From: an uncultured Centipeda sp.
GTDB taxonomy: Bacteria > Bacillota > Negativicutes > Selenomonadales > Selenomonadaceae
DNA length: 64,000 nucleotides
Direction of reading: 5' to 3'
Assembly (NCBI GenBank): GCA_905372865.1
Contig: CAJPQT010000012.1
Span: 1-64,000 of the forward strand
Shown piece after piece: positions 23,379-32,040 of this stretch (its first letter is position 1; every line of letters begins with the position of its first letter). The notes under the pieces are model-generated. The model saw nothing but the letters and a program-made list of their open reading frames with translations. It was not told the origin of the DNA and made no database searches. The position numbers were made by a program, and so were the translations under genes.

Positions 23379-23924
23379 TCAATTTGTTTCGGATGACATT
23401 TTCGCCGCCTCGTATCCAACCATCAGTGCCTGCATGTTGCGGTCGACGGTGTGCGGCGGAACGCGGTTTGCGACGGCGTCCTTTACGGCGTCGAGCGGTA
23501 CGATGCCAGAGACGCGCGTGATTGCGCCGAGCGCGACAATGTTCGCAAAGAGAGCCTTGCCGATCTTCTCGATGGCCAGCGTGGTGATGGGAACGGAGAC
23601 GACGTGCGCCGCCTGCGGGACGCTCGGGACGAGCTCGCTGTCAACGATCAGGATGCCCGTTGCGGGATCGAGATCGCCCGCGTACTTGTCCGTCGCCGCC
23701 TGTGTCATGGCAAGGACGATGTCGGGATGCTCGACGTGCGGATGATAGATTGCGCCGTCACTGACGATGACCTCGGAGCGGGATGCGCCGCCGCGTGCCT
23801 CGGGGCCGTAGGACTGCGACTGTGCGACATTCATTCCGCACGCGGTCGCCGCCTCAGCGAAGATGATGGCGGCGGTGATGACACCCTGTCCGCCCGAGCC
23901 TGAGAGACGAAGTTCCTTGTGCAT
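23379..23924 (-). CDS. korC: 2-oxoacid:ferredoxin oxidoreductase gamma subunit
   Basis: A 181-residue subunit of the 2-oxoglutarate/2-oxoacid:ferredoxin oxidoreductase. The N-terminal LRLSGSGGQGVITAAIIFAE and SYGPEARGGASRSEV are diagnostic for the gamma chain. The complex decarboxylates 2-oxoglutarate (or another 2-oxoacid) to its CoA ester and reduces ferredoxin. The start at 23924 follows GGGAGGG. It is last in the operon korD-korA-korB-korC, with 1-bp spacing to korB. Confidence 0.93.
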   Translation of the reverse strand: MHKELRLSGSGGQGVITAAIIFAEAATACGMNVAQSQSYGPEARGGASRSEVIVSDGAIYHPHVEHPDIVLAMTQAATDKYAGDLDPATGILIVDSELVPSVPQAAHVVSVPITTLAIEKIGKALFANIVALGAITRVSGIVPLDAVKDAVANRVPPHTVDRNMQALMVGYEAAKMSSETN

Positions 23925-23925
23925 A

Positions 23926-24777
23926 TCAGAGCCCTCCCGCACGCCGCTGAATCTCGGTGTTCGCCATGCCGTACTCCTCGCCCGCGCACTCGTAGAGCAG
24001 TCCGATGGGGAACTTCTCCGGTGTACGCTTCTCGGGCGGGAGTTTGTCCCATGCCGCCTTCATGACAGCGGAGTCCTTCATCCATGTGAGCATCGTAGCG
24101 GGCGACCCCATCTTGTTCTTGCGCCCATAGGCGGTCGGACACTGCACCATCGCCTCGACGAGGGCGAAGCCGTGATTTTTGAGCCCGCCCGCAATCATCT
24201 GCGTGAGATGTTTGACGTGGAACGCCGTCGAGCGTGCGACGTAGGTCGCACCTGCTGCCTCGGCGATGCGGCACGCGTCAAGCGGGCGGTCGATCGTCCC
24301 GTATGGTGCGGTCGCCGTCATCTTGCCCGGCGGTGTCGTCGGCGAGGACTGCCCGCCCGTCATGCCGTAGATATTGTTGTTGAAGAGCACAACCGTCAGA
24401 TCGACATTGCGCCGACAGCCGTGCAGGAAATGGTTGCCGCCAATGGCAGTGCAGTCGCCGTCTCCTGTGATGACGATGACGTTCAGCTCAGGGCGTGCGA
24501 GTTTAATGCCGGTTGCGAACGGAATGGCTCGTCCGTGCGCTGTATGCACCGTGTCGAAATCCATATAGCCCGAGCCGCGCGAGGAACAGCCGATGCCGGA
24601 GACAATGACGGTGTTGTCCTGCGTAAAGCCCTCCGTTTCCTCAATCGCCTCGGCAATGCACTTCAGTGCCGTGCCGTTGCCGCAGCCGGGACACCAGAGA
24701 TGGGGCAGACGGTTCTGACGAAAATACTGCTCAAAGCTGCGGTCGACCTCCGCGCGTGCATTCATGTCCGTGCTCAT
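23926..24777 (-). CDS. korB: 2-oxoacid:ferredoxin oxidoreductase beta subunit
   Basis: A 283-residue thiamine-diphosphate subunit. CPGCGNG near residue 30, SGIGCSSRGSGYMDFDTVH, and the ThDP/Mg motif GDGDCTAIGGNHFLHG then NNNIYGMTGGQSSPTT are intact. It binds the cofactor and substrate, and passes electrons to the cluster of KorD or to ferredoxin. It overlaps korA by 4 bp and is followed by korC. Confidence 0.95.
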   Translation of the reverse strand: MSTDMNARAEVDRSFEQYFRQNRLPHLWCPGCGNGTALKCIAEAIEETEGFTQDNTVIVSGIGCSSRGSGYMDFDTVHTAHGRAIPFATGIKLARPELNVIVITGDGDCTAIGGNHFLHGCRRNVDLTVVLFNNNIYGMTGGQSSPTTPPGKMTATAPYGTIDRPLDACRIAEAAGATYVARSTAFHVKHLTQMIAGGLKNHGFALVEAMVQCPTAYGRKNKMGSPATMLTWMKDSAVMKAAWDKLPPEKRTPEKFPIGLLYECAGEEYGMANTEIQRRAGGL

Positions 24778-25925
24778 GCCCGCACCTCCTCGCTCATCTG
24801 ACGAATCGCCGCCGTGATTTCCTGGGGCGTGAAGTCCAGCATATTGTACTTGAGGCAGGGGCGGACAGGCGTACCGTGCGCCGCACGCGTGACCTCACCC
24901 ACGAGCTGCCCATAGTTCAGCTCCGCGACGAGGATGCTCCGCACGCGATCCGCGAGCCGTCCGACGGCGGCATCCGCGAACGGCCAGATCGTCTTGAGGC
25001 GCAGGAAACCGACCTTGATCCCGTCCGCACGCGCCGCGCGTACCGCCTCGTATGCCGTGCGCGCTGTGCCGCCGTAGCTGACGACGGCGTACTCCGCGTC
25101 CTCCATAAAGGCTTCCTCCGTGTGGATGATCTCTTCGCCCACACGATTGATCTTCTCGTGGAGACGGTGGATCAGCTGCTCCGTGACGACGGGGCTGCCC
25201 GACGGGAAGCCCGTCTCATCGTGGAGGAGCCCCGTGACGTGGATGCGGCAGCCGTCGCCGAAACGCGCGACATCGGGCACAAGATCCTCGCCGACGGCGA
25301 ACGGCTGATAGCCTTCGGCGCGTGTCTTTTTCGGCAGGCGGCGCGGATAGATGTCCAATTCGTCTGCCGTCGGGAGCGTGACATTTTCGCGCAGATGCCC
25401 GACGATCTCGTCCGTCAGCAGAATGACGGGCGTGCGAAACCGCTCCGCATAGTTCACCGACAGCACCGCCAGATCGAACGACTCGCGCACGCTCCACGGC
25501 GAGAGTGCAATGATCGGATGGTCGCCGTGCGTGCCCCAACGCGCCTGCATCACATCGCCCTGTGACGGCGCGGTCGGCTGCCCTGTCGAGGGACCGACGC
25601 GCTGTACATTCACCACGACGCACGGGATCTCTGCGCACGCTGCATAGCCGATCAGCTCCTGTTTCAGAGAGAAGCCCGGGCCGCTCGTCGCGTCCATCAC
25701 CTTTGCACCCGCGAGCGACGCACCGAGGATTGCGCCCATCGCGCCGATTTCGTCCTCCATCTGGAGGAACGTGCCGCCGATCTTCGGCAGCAGCTTTGCC
25801 ATCTGCTCGGCGATCTCCGTGGACGGCGTGATCGGATAGCCCGCGAAGAACGTCACACCTGCCGCAATCGCGCCCTCGGCGACCGCTTCGTTGCCCTGCA
25901 TGAGCCTTGCTCTCGTCTCGCTCAT
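24774..25925 (-). CDS. korA: 2-oxoacid:ferredoxin oxidoreductase alpha subunit
   Basis: A 383-residue subunit. It contains QGNEAVAEGAIAAGVTFFAG, then YPITPSTEIAEQM, and ATSGPGFSLKQELIGYAA, all typical of the alpha chain, which contributes to the ThDP site. Later GPSTGQPTAPSQGDVMQARW fits 2-oxoglutarate or branched-chain enzymes better than pyruvate ones. The start at 25925 has GGGAGGAG upstream and overlaps the korD stop by 4 bp. Confidence 0.95.
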   Translation of the reverse strand: MSETRARLMQGNEAVAEGAIAAGVTFFAGYPITPSTEIAEQMAKLLPKIGGTFLQMEDEIGAMGAILGASLAGAKVMDATSGPGFSLKQELIGYAACAEIPCVVVNVQRVGPSTGQPTAPSQGDVMQARWGTHGDHPIIALSPWSVRESFDLAVLSVNYAERFRTPVILLTDEIVGHLRENVTLPTADELDIYPRRLPKKTRAEGYQPFAVGEDLVPDVARFGDGCRIHVTGLLHDETGFPSGSPVVTEQLIHRLHEKINRVGEEIIHTEEAFMEDAEYAVVSYGGTARTAYEAVRAARADGIKVGFLRLKTIWPFADAAVGRLADRVRSILVAELNYGQLVGEVTRAAHGTPVRPCLKYNMLDFTPQEITAAIRQMSEEVRA

Positions 25926-26125
25926 TTGCGCTCCTCCCTCCGCTCCACGAATATCGCAAAATCGGGGCAGCGCATCTCGCACTGTCCGCACGCGATACAG
26001 TCCTCGGGTCGGACGGGTGTGATCTTGCCGAGCAGGCTCACCTCGAGCACTTGCTTCGGGCAGAATGCGGCGCAGATGCTGCAGCCCTTGCACCGATTTT
26101 TCTTGATATACAGCTCACCTTTCAT
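25922..26125 (-). CDS. korD: Ferredoxin-type delta subunit of 2-oxoacid oxidoreductase
   Basis: A 67-residue 2[4Fe-4S] ferredoxin-like protein. Two cluster motifs are complete: CKGCSICAAFCP and CIACGQCEMRCP. It transfers electrons from KorAB. The start at 26125 was chosen because it has GGGAGAGA upstream and gives a typical short delta subunit; the frame is open further up. It is the first gene of the kor operon. Confidence 0.93.
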   Translation of the reverse strand: MKGELYIKKNRCKGCSICAAFCPKQVLEVSLLGKITPVRPEDCIACGQCEMRCPDFAIFVERREERK

Positions 26126-26235
26126 GGCGTCTCTCTCCCGCCGGGATGTGGAAGGCATCCCCTTATACACAGAAAACAGTTCCATTACCCGCTCCGGAGG
26201 TCTGTCCCTCCGTCATGTGTGCGGATAATTTCAAT

Positions 26236-26265
26236 ATTATAACAGAAGATACAGAGAAAATACAA
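26236..26265 (-). promoter_or_regulatory. Promoter of the kor operon
   Basis: On the minus strand TTGTAT (26260-26265) and TATAAT (26236-26241) are 18 bp apart, about 110 bp before korD. Confidence 0.5.
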
Positions 26266-26300
26266 TCGCATACTGAATACATCGCTGCCCGACAAAAAAC

Positions 26301-26334
26301 TTGACGCACCGTACATCCTGTAGTAATCTACAGG
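26301..26334 (+). promoter_or_regulatory. Promoter with overlapping palindrome before the DUF3290 gene
   Basis: TTGACG (26301-26306) and TAATCT (26324-26329) are 17 bp apart. The -10 lies inside the 18-bp inverted repeat CCTGTAGTAATCTACAGG (26317-26334), a good candidate operator. The transcript would start just before the AGGAGGGG ribosome site. Confidence 0.5.
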
Positions 26335-26353
26335 CGAAAAAGGAGGGGATTTC

Positions 26354-26806
26354 TTGAATTTTTATACCTATGACTATATCACGGCGCACAGCCAGTTCGG
26401 CGATAATGTCTGGTATGTGCTCTCGTTTCTCGCGCTCGCTGCGCTGCTGTTTGTCAGCATCAAATATCTGCGCAACCGCCTCGCGACGCGTTACCGCGAC
26501 CTCATTGTCATCCTCTTCCTCATGGTCGCATTTCTCGGAGGTATGCAGTGGAACGACTACAACCGTACGAAGAGCGATGTGGAGGCAACCTCGCGCATGG
26601 CGCAGTTCCTCCACAGTCTCAGCGTGGATCTGGACGTGCCCGTGCAAAAGATCCGCACCAACTCGACGTATTTGAAACAGGGAATGCTCGTCGATGTGCA
26701 GGGGACGTTTTATGCGGTGACGTTCAATGCGGATTTTACCTCGTTTCAGTACGAGCGGACGCATCTACTGAACCGCGATGTGAAGATTGTGGACAAGGAG
26801 GACTGA
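26354..26806 (+). CDS. DUF3290 membrane protein
   Basis: A 150-residue protein starting at TTG 26354 with AGGAGGGG 5 bases upstream. It has an N-terminal YTYDYITAHSQFGDNVWYVL typical of DUF3290, two transmembrane segments (about 20-40 and 50-68), then a soluble part with DVQGTFYAVTFNADFTSFQYERTHL. DUF3290 genes are usually paired with DUF421 genes, as here (1 bp gap). The function is unknown; the pair probably forms a membrane complex. Confidence 0.85.
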   Translation: MNFYTYDYITAHSQFGDNVWYVLSFLALAALLFVSIKYLRNRLATRYRDLIVILFLMVAFLGGMQWNDYNRTKSDVEATSRMAQFLHSLSVDLDVPVQKIRTNSTYLKQGMLVDVQGTFYAVTFNADFTSFQYERTHLLNRDVKIVDKED

Positions 26807-26807
26807 C

Positions 26808-27455
26808 ATGCTGATCTACTTTTTGATGCTGGGCAAGCTCGCGCTCGGACTCCTCTGTCTCATCGTTCAGATCAACCTGCTCGGCAAGGGCAACCTCGCA
26901 CCGAACTCCGCGACCGATCAGGTGCAGAACTACGTCCTCGGCGGCATCATCGGCGGCGTGATCTACAACAACGCCATCTCGATTCTGGACTTTCTGCTCG
27001 TGCTGATCGCGTGGACGCTGCTCGTGCTGGTTCTGAAATACCTCAAGATGAACAGCGGTGCGATCAAGGACTTCGTCGACGGCCGTCCCGCCGTGGTGAT
27101 CGAGCGCGGCAAGATCCTCATGGATGAGTGCATGCGGCATGGAATGCTCGCGCATGACATCATGCTGAAACTCCGTATGGCGGGGGTCTACTACGTCAAA
27201 GATGTGAAACGCGCCGTGCTTGAGCCGAACGGACAACTCACCGTCATCCAGTACGGCGAGCAGAACGCGCGCTATCCGCTTATCCTCGACGGACAGGTGG
27301 ACGAGGACATCCTCGAACTCATCGAAAAGGATCACGTCTGGCTCAACGCAGAGCTGCGCACGGCGGGCTACGCGGTGAAGGACATCTACATCGGCGAGTA
27401 TAAGGACGGTGCGCTGATTGTCCATCCGTATGAGAAGATTGTGAGTGTCAACTGA
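26808..27455 (+). CDS. DUF421/YetF-family membrane protein
   Basis: A 215-residue protein with three N-terminal transmembrane segments and a C-terminal cytosolic domain. YetF/DUF421 features are NLLGKGNLAPNSATDQVQNY, VLGGIIGGVIYN, then the repeated beta-strand domain with GRPAVVIERGKILMD and MLKLRMAGVYYVKDVKRAVLE. YetF-type proteins are of uncertain function and have been linked to the cell surface and stress. The start at 26808 follows AAGGAGG. It forms an operon with the DUF3290 gene. Confidence 0.87.
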   Translation: MLIYFLMLGKLALGLLCLIVQINLLGKGNLAPNSATDQVQNYVLGGIIGGVIYNNAISILDFLLVLIAWTLLVLVLKYLKMNSGAIKDFVDGRPAVVIERGKILMDECMRHGMLAHDIMLKLRMAGVYYVKDVKRAVLEPNGQLTVIQYGEQNARYPLILDGQVDEDILELIEKDHVWLNAELRTAGYAVKDIYIGEYKDGALIVHPYEKIVSVN

Positions 27456-27460
27456 AAAAT

Positions 27461-27557
27461 AAAAATCTCCCGACGGCGGAAGTGACCTGACCCTCAAAAG
27501 TTAGACTTGAGGAATCTAACTTTTGGGGATCAGGTCAGAAGCGGTCGGGAGATTTTT
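27461..27557 (+). terminator. Terminator with an insertion in its loop
   Basis: AAAAATCTCCCGAC (27461-27474) pairs with GTCGGGAGATTTTT (27544-27557). The 69 bases between include a miniature element (27483-27537). Without it and one copy of its GAAG duplication, the loop would be 10 bases, a standard bidirectional terminator between the convergent DUF421 and RND genes. Confidence 0.8.
27483..27537 (+). mobile_element. 55-bp miniature element with IS3-like ends
   Basis: Inverted repeats TGACCTGACCCTCAAAAG and CTTTTGGGGATCAGGTCA (with TTAGA/TCTAA continuing inward) bound a 55-bp sequence with a 9-base centre. The ends resemble IS3-family termini. The element is flanked on both sides by GAAG (27479-27482 and 27538-27541), a 4-bp target duplication. 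It has no coding capacity and must have been moved by a transposase elsewhere. Confidence 0.75.
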
Positions 27558-27567
27558 CTACGTAGAA

Positions 27568-30500
27568 TTAGTTTTTCACCCGATATGCGACGGCGTACAT
27601 GACGGGCAGGACGAGCAGTGTCAGCACCGTTGCCACAATCAGTCCGCCCGCGATGGCGACCGCCATCGGCCCCCAGAAGATGCTGCGCATGAGCGGGAGC
27701 ATGCCGAGGATGGCGGCAGCGGCGGTGAGCATGATGGGGCGGAAGCGCAGGACGGCTGAGTCGATGATGGCATCCATGGGCTGCTCGCCCGCCTCCTCAT
27801 GCTTTTTGATCTGGTCGATGAGGATGACGGAGTTGCGGATGATCATGCCGAAGAGGGCGAGCACGCCGAGGTAGGCGACGAAGCCGAGCGCGGAGTCGGT
27901 GAGGAGCATGGCAAATGCGACGCCGATCAGCCCCATCGGTGCGGTGAGGAGGGTGAGCGTCATCTTGCCTATGCTGCCAAGCTGGAGCATGAGCAGGGTC
28001 ATGATGATAAAGATCATGGCGGGCAGCGGCTGCATGAGGTAGTGCATGGAGTCGGCGGAGTCCGCGAGCGCGCCCGCCGTCTCGATGGTCGTGCCGGCGG
28101 GGAGGCTGCGGCGCAGTTCCTCAGTCGCTTTGTAAACGCGCAGCGCGGCATCGTTGCCCTCGCCCTCTCTGACCTCCGCCTGCACCATGATGCTTGGGCG
28201 CAGGTTGTGCCGTTTGATAAATCCATCCTCTGCGCCATAGGAAAGGTGGGCGATCTGTGCGAGCGGGACGCTGCCGCCCGCTGCGGCAATCGGCAGCTCG
28301 CCGAGGCGTTCGATGTTCGTGCGGTCGCGCCCCACAAGGCGCAGGACGATGCCAATGGTGCGGTCGCCCGTGTAGAATTCTGCTGCCTGTGCGCCCGTCA
28401 GCTCGGTGTAGAGCATCTGCTTGACTGCCTTTGCACTGATCCCGTAGAGTTTCAGCTTGTCCTTGTCAAAGTCGATGCGGACGGTCTTGGATTTCTCCGT
28501 CCAGTCGAGGTGGACGTTCGCTGCGGCGGGATCGGCGGCAGTGATGGCGGCGACCTCCTCGGCGACGCGGCGCACTTCGTCCGTCGTGGGCGCGGAGACG
28601 CGCAGCATGATGGGGAAGTCGGCGGGCGGTCCCGTCTGGATGTACTGTGTGGTGACGCGCACGCCCGAGAGCTCGTCGCTGCGTGCGGCGGCAATCATGG
28701 CGGCAAGCTCCTCACGCGCGGCGGTATCGTTCGCAGTGATGACAAACTGGGCGCTGTTCGCTGCGTCTGCCTTCGGATCGACGGTGAGGACGAAGCGGGG
28801 TGTGGAGCGTCCGATGTAGGCGGCGTAGTTTTGGATTTTGTCGCTGTGCGCCGCAAGGAGGTCAGCGAGACGATCCGCCTCTGCTGCCGTCGCCTGCATG
28901 GATGCGCCCTGCGGCAGGGTCAGGCGCACGAGCAGTTCGGGGCGCAGCGAGGGTGGGAAAAAGGTCTGTTTGATGTGCGGGAATGCCGCAAGGCTCACGG
29001 CAAAGAGGAGGACGGTGCCGACGAGGACGACGGCGCGGTGTGCGAGAAATGTTGTGAGCACGCGGCGAAAGAGCCGATAGAAGGGGCTCGTGTACGGATC
29101 GTGCGCGCCCTCCTCCATTTTTTTGACGCGAATCAAATAATAGCCGAAGAGCGGCGCGACCATAACGGAGACGATCCAGCTGAGGATTAGGGCGATGCCG
29201 ATGACGGGGAAGAGTGCGGCACAGAACTCGCTCGCCATGCCCTTGGAGAATGCGACGGGGATGAAGCCCGCGCAGGTAATGAGCGTGCCTGTGAGCATGG
29301 GTTTCGCCGTCTGGGTAAAGGCATAGCACGCGGCGTCAAAGCGTCCCATGCCGCGCTCGAGCTGGACGCTCATCATCTCGACGGCGATGATGGCATCGTC
29401 GACCAAGAGACCGAGCGAGATGATGAGGGCACCAAGGGATACTTTGTGCAGATCGATGCTGAGCAGATACATGGCGACGAATGTGCCCGCGAGAACGAGC
29501 GGGATGCAGCCCGCGACGACAAGTCCCGTGCGCAGCCCGAGCGAGAGGAAGCTGACACCGAGGACGATGAGGATCGCGAGTGCGAGCGTCTCGACGAAGT
29601 CGTGAATGGAGTGCTGCACGACGGCGGGCTGATTTGACACCTCGTGCAGCTCGGCACCGAGCGGGAGGTCCTGCTGTATCGCGGCGGTCAGTTCTTTGAG
29701 GTTTTCGCCGAGGGCGAGGATGTTGCCGCCCGCCTCCATCGAGACGGCGATGCCGACGGCGGGCGCGCCGTTGTACAGCATACGCGGCTCGGATGGGTCA
29801 ACCGCCTTGCGCTCGACGCTTGCGATGTCGCCGAGGCGAAAGACTTTCCCGTTTGCCGCGATCGGGAGTGCACGGATGTCCTCGATGTTTTCAAACACGC
29901 CCGAGGCGCGCAGCTGTACGGTGTCGCTCGTCGTCTCGATGCTGCCGCTTGTCGCCATCGCATCCTGCGCGGCGAGTGCGTCTGTGATGGCGGTCGGGGG
30001 TATGCCGAGCTGCGCGAGCCGTTCGAGGGCGATCTCAACGTAGACGCGCTCGCTCTGTACGCCGATCAGCTCCACCTTTTGTACGCTCGGGACGGCAAGG
30101 ATGCGGCGGCGTGCGTCCTCCGCCATGCTGCGCAGTTCCTCATCGCTGTAGTCCGCGCCCGTGATGGCGTAGATTGAGCCGTACACATCGTCGAAGCGGT
30201 CGTTGTAGAACGGCCCGTAGACACCGTCGGGAAGATCGCGCTTTACATCCTCACCGAAGTTCCGTACGTCGCGCCACGTCGGGCGAATCTCCGACGCATC
30301 CACATCGTCGCGCAGACTGACGTAGATGGTGGTCTGCCCCGCGTTGGTTTCGCTCGTGATCTCCTTGAGCCCTGGGGTGTCCTGAAAACGCCGTTCGAGC
30401 TTGTCCGTGACCTGCTCCTGCATCTCCTCTGCGCTTGCGCCCGGCCATGCGGCGGAGATCACCATCTGGCGGATGGTAAAGGCGGGGTCCTCCATGCGCC

Positions 30501-30600
30501 CGAGGCTGTTGTAGGCAAAGATGCCGCCGACGGCAAAGACGATGATGAAGTACCAGACGAGTGCGCGGTGGCGCAGGGAGAGCTCTGTGAGGTTTCTCAT
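27568..30600 (-). CDS. RND-family efflux transporter permease (HAE1/AcrB-like)
   Basis: A 1010-residue inner-membrane protein with the RND layout: one transmembrane helix, a large periplasmic loop, helices 2-6, a second loop and helices 8-12. The start of the first loop has YNSLGRMEDPAFTIRQM and WPGASAEEM. The proton-relay motif is seen as LGLLVDDAIIAVEMM in TM4. The C-terminal half repeats the fold. It pumps drugs or lipids outward by proton antiport. Its adaptor gene lies 4 bp upstream (overlap); no outer-membrane channel is in the window. Confidence 0.92.
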   Translation of the reverse strand: MRNLTELSLRHRALVWYFIIVFAVGGIFAYNSLGRMEDPAFTIRQMVISAAWPGASAEEMQEQVTDKLERRFQDTPGLKEITSETNAGQTTIYVSLRDDVDASEIRPTWRDVRNFGEDVKRDLPDGVYGPFYNDRFDDVYGSIYAITGADYSDEELRSMAEDARRRILAVPSVQKVELIGVQSERVYVEIALERLAQLGIPPTAITDALAAQDAMATSGSIETTSDTVQLRASGVFENIEDIRALPIAANGKVFRLGDIASVERKAVDPSEPRMLYNGAPAVGIAVSMEAGGNILALGENLKELTAAIQQDLPLGAELHEVSNQPAVVQHSIHDFVETLALAILIVLGVSFLSLGLRTGLVVAGCIPLVLAGTFVAMYLLSIDLHKVSLGALIISLGLLVDDAIIAVEMMSVQLERGMGRFDAACYAFTQTAKPMLTGTLITCAGFIPVAFSKGMASEFCAALFPVIGIALILSWIVSVMVAPLFGYYLIRVKKMEEGAHDPYTSPFYRLFRRVLTTFLAHRAVVLVGTVLLFAVSLAAFPHIKQTFFPPSLRPELLVRLTLPQGASMQATAAEADRLADLLAAHSDKIQNYAAYIGRSTPRFVLTVDPKADAANSAQFVITANDTAAREELAAMIAAARSDELSGVRVTTQYIQTGPPADFPIMLRVSAPTTDEVRRVAEEVAAITAADPAAANVHLDWTEKSKTVRIDFDKDKLKLYGISAKAVKQMLYTELTGAQAAEFYTGDRTIGIVLRLVGRDRTNIERLGELPIAAAGGSVPLAQIAHLSYGAEDGFIKRHNLRPSIMVQAEVREGEGNDAALRVYKATEELRRSLPAGTTIETAGALADSADSMHYLMQPLPAMIFIIMTLLMLQLGSIGKMTLTLLTAPMGLIGVAFAMLLTDSALGFVAYLGVLALFGMIIRNSVILIDQIKKHEEAGEQPMDAIIDSAVLRFRPIMLTAAAAILGMLPLMRSIFWGPMAVAIAGGLIVATVLTLLVLPVMYAVAYRVKN

Positions 30601-31649
30601 TTCGTCCGCACCTTCTCTCCCTCGTGGAGCTGGTGCACGCCCGCTGTCACGATGCGTGCGCCCTGCGGCAGCCCCGCGACGAGGGCATCGTTTGTGCGGA
30701 ACGCCGTGACGGTGACGGGGAGGAGATGCACCTCATCGTCCTCGACCACGTAGACCTGCGCCGTATCACCCGTCTGATACAGCGCGGAGAGGGGAATGGC
30801 GACACCGTCTTGGACGGATGCACCGAGGCGGACGCGTGCCGTCATGCCGAGCGGGAGGTCAGCGGGCGCGTCCGTGAGCGCGATCCGCGCCGTATAGGTG
30901 CGCGTCGCCGCATCGGGTACGGGAGAGAGTTCACGCAGTATGCCCGTGTAGGCGGCACTGTTCGCCCAGAGGGCGACGGCGGCGGGCATACCGACAGAGA
31001 CCTCTGCGAGACGGCTCTCGGGCACGGCGATCTCGATCTCGCGCTCGCCCTCCTGCGTGAGCGTCATGACGGTCTGCCCTGCGGCGATGATCTGTCCCTC
31101 CTCCGCCGTGATGTTCGAGATCACGCCGTCCGCACCCGCGACGAGGTTCGTGTAGCCGAGTGCATTATGGCTCGCCGTGTCCTGCGCGACTGCCTGACGG
31201 TACGCCGCCTCGGCGGCGCGTTCGTTCGTGCGGTACTGGTCGAGCATCGCCTCAGAGATTGCCTGTGCGGCGTAGAGCTGCTCGTAGCGTGCGCGTTCCG
31301 TGCGTGCGAGCTCGTAGCGCGAGCGTGCGGCGGAGACGGCAGCGTTTGTTGCGTTCGCCTGCTGCTGCACGTCGCGTGCGTCGATCACCATGAGCACATC
31401 GCCGGCGCGGACGTGTGCGCCGACGTTCACGTTGCGCGAGAGAATCTGTCCGCCGACCTGAAAGGCGAGCCGCGTCTCATAGCGTCCGTGCACCGTGCCC
31501 GTGTAACCGCCCTCCGCCGCGGCGGCATCGCCGACCGTCATCGTCCGTACGAGGGGCGCCGGTGTTTCTTTTGCGGCATCATCGCTGCAGCCGGCGGTGG
31601 TGAGGAGGAGTGCCGAGAGGATGATGGTCATGTAGAAACGCGCATGCAT
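30597..31649 (-). CDS. RND efflux periplasmic adaptor (MFP), lipoprotein
   Basis: A 350-residue membrane-fusion protein. A signal peptide with lipobox LTTAGC ends at residue 20, so it is probably lipid-anchored on the periplasmic side. The adaptor pattern GHTGxV-like GYTGTVHGRYETRLAFQVGGQI, VGAHVRAGDVLMVIDARD, a coiled-coil hairpin (about 90-150) and GADGVISNITAEEGQIIAAG are visible. It links the RND pump to an outer-membrane channel. The start at 31649 has AAAGGAGA upstream and the gene precedes the pump in the same operon. Confidence 0.9.
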   Translation of the reverse strand: MHARFYMTIILSALLLTTAGCSDDAAKETPAPLVRTMTVGDAAAAEGGYTGTVHGRYETRLAFQVGGQILSRNVNVGAHVRAGDVLMVIDARDVQQQANATNAAVSAARSRYELARTERARYEQLYAAQAISEAMLDQYRTNERAAEAAYRQAVAQDTASHNALGYTNLVAGADGVISNITAEEGQIIAAGQTVMTLTQEGEREIEIAVPESRLAEVSVGMPAAVALWANSAAYTGILRELSPVPDAATRTYTARIALTDAPADLPLGMTARVRLGASVQDGVAIPLSALYQTGDTAQVYVVEDDEVHLLPVTVTAFRTNDALVAGLPQGARIVTAGVHQLHEGEKVRTK

Positions 31650-31737
31650 GGTGATCTCTCCTTTGTTTTCAGTAACTTCTTAAAGTTTACCACCGAATCG
31701 GGAGCGTGTCCATAAGGAAGGGATTTGAACCCGCACA

Positions 31738-31763
31738 GAAAAAAAGACCGCACAGCGGCGGTC
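31738..31763 (-). terminator. Terminator of the toxin gene
   Basis: GACCGC and GCGGTC pair across a 6-base loop, overlapping the stop codon, followed on the minus strand by TTTTTTTT. Confidence 0.7.
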
Positions 31764-32040
31764 AGAGTCGAAAGAGTTTGGCGTGGCTGCCGAGACGGGT
31801 GAGTGAGAGAATCAGTGTGTCCTCGCGAATTTGGTAGATCAGCAGCCAGTCTGGGGTGATGTGACATTCGCGATGATGGCGATACCTGCCAGACAGTGCG
31901 TGGTCGCGGTGATGAGCCGGCAGTGGCTCATGTCGCGCAAGTGTGTCGATGATGTGGGCGAGGAGGTCGAGGTCGCAGCCCTGTTTGATGGCGGCTTTCA
32001 AATCCTTTTTGAATTGCGCAGTCTGCTTAATACTCAGCAC
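31762..32040 (-). CDS. yafQ: YafQ-family mRNA interferase toxin
   Basis: A 92-residue RelE-superfamily toxin beginning at GTG 32040 with AGGAGG six bases upstream. It has QTAQFKKDLKAAIKQGCDL, LPAHHRDHALSGRYRHHREC, HITPDWLLIYQIREDTLIL and a C-terminal LTRLGSHAKLF. In YafQ the conserved histidines and aspartate of this region cut mRNA on the ribosome. It overlaps the antitoxin gene by 14 bp. Confidence 0.9.
   Translation of the reverse strand: MLSIKQTAQFKKDLKAAIKQGCDLDLLAHIIDTLARHEPLPAHHRDHALSGRYRHHRECHITPDWLLIYQIREDTLILSLTRLGSHAKLFRL

Noticed and set aside
27799..29190. Plus-strand ORF of 463 codons inside the RND gene
   Set aside because: It is the antisense shadow of the RND permease and has no recognisable domain.
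31722..31737. A tRNA gene
   Set aside because: Only a T-arm-like sequence is present; no acceptor stem, anticodon arm or D arm was seen nearby.
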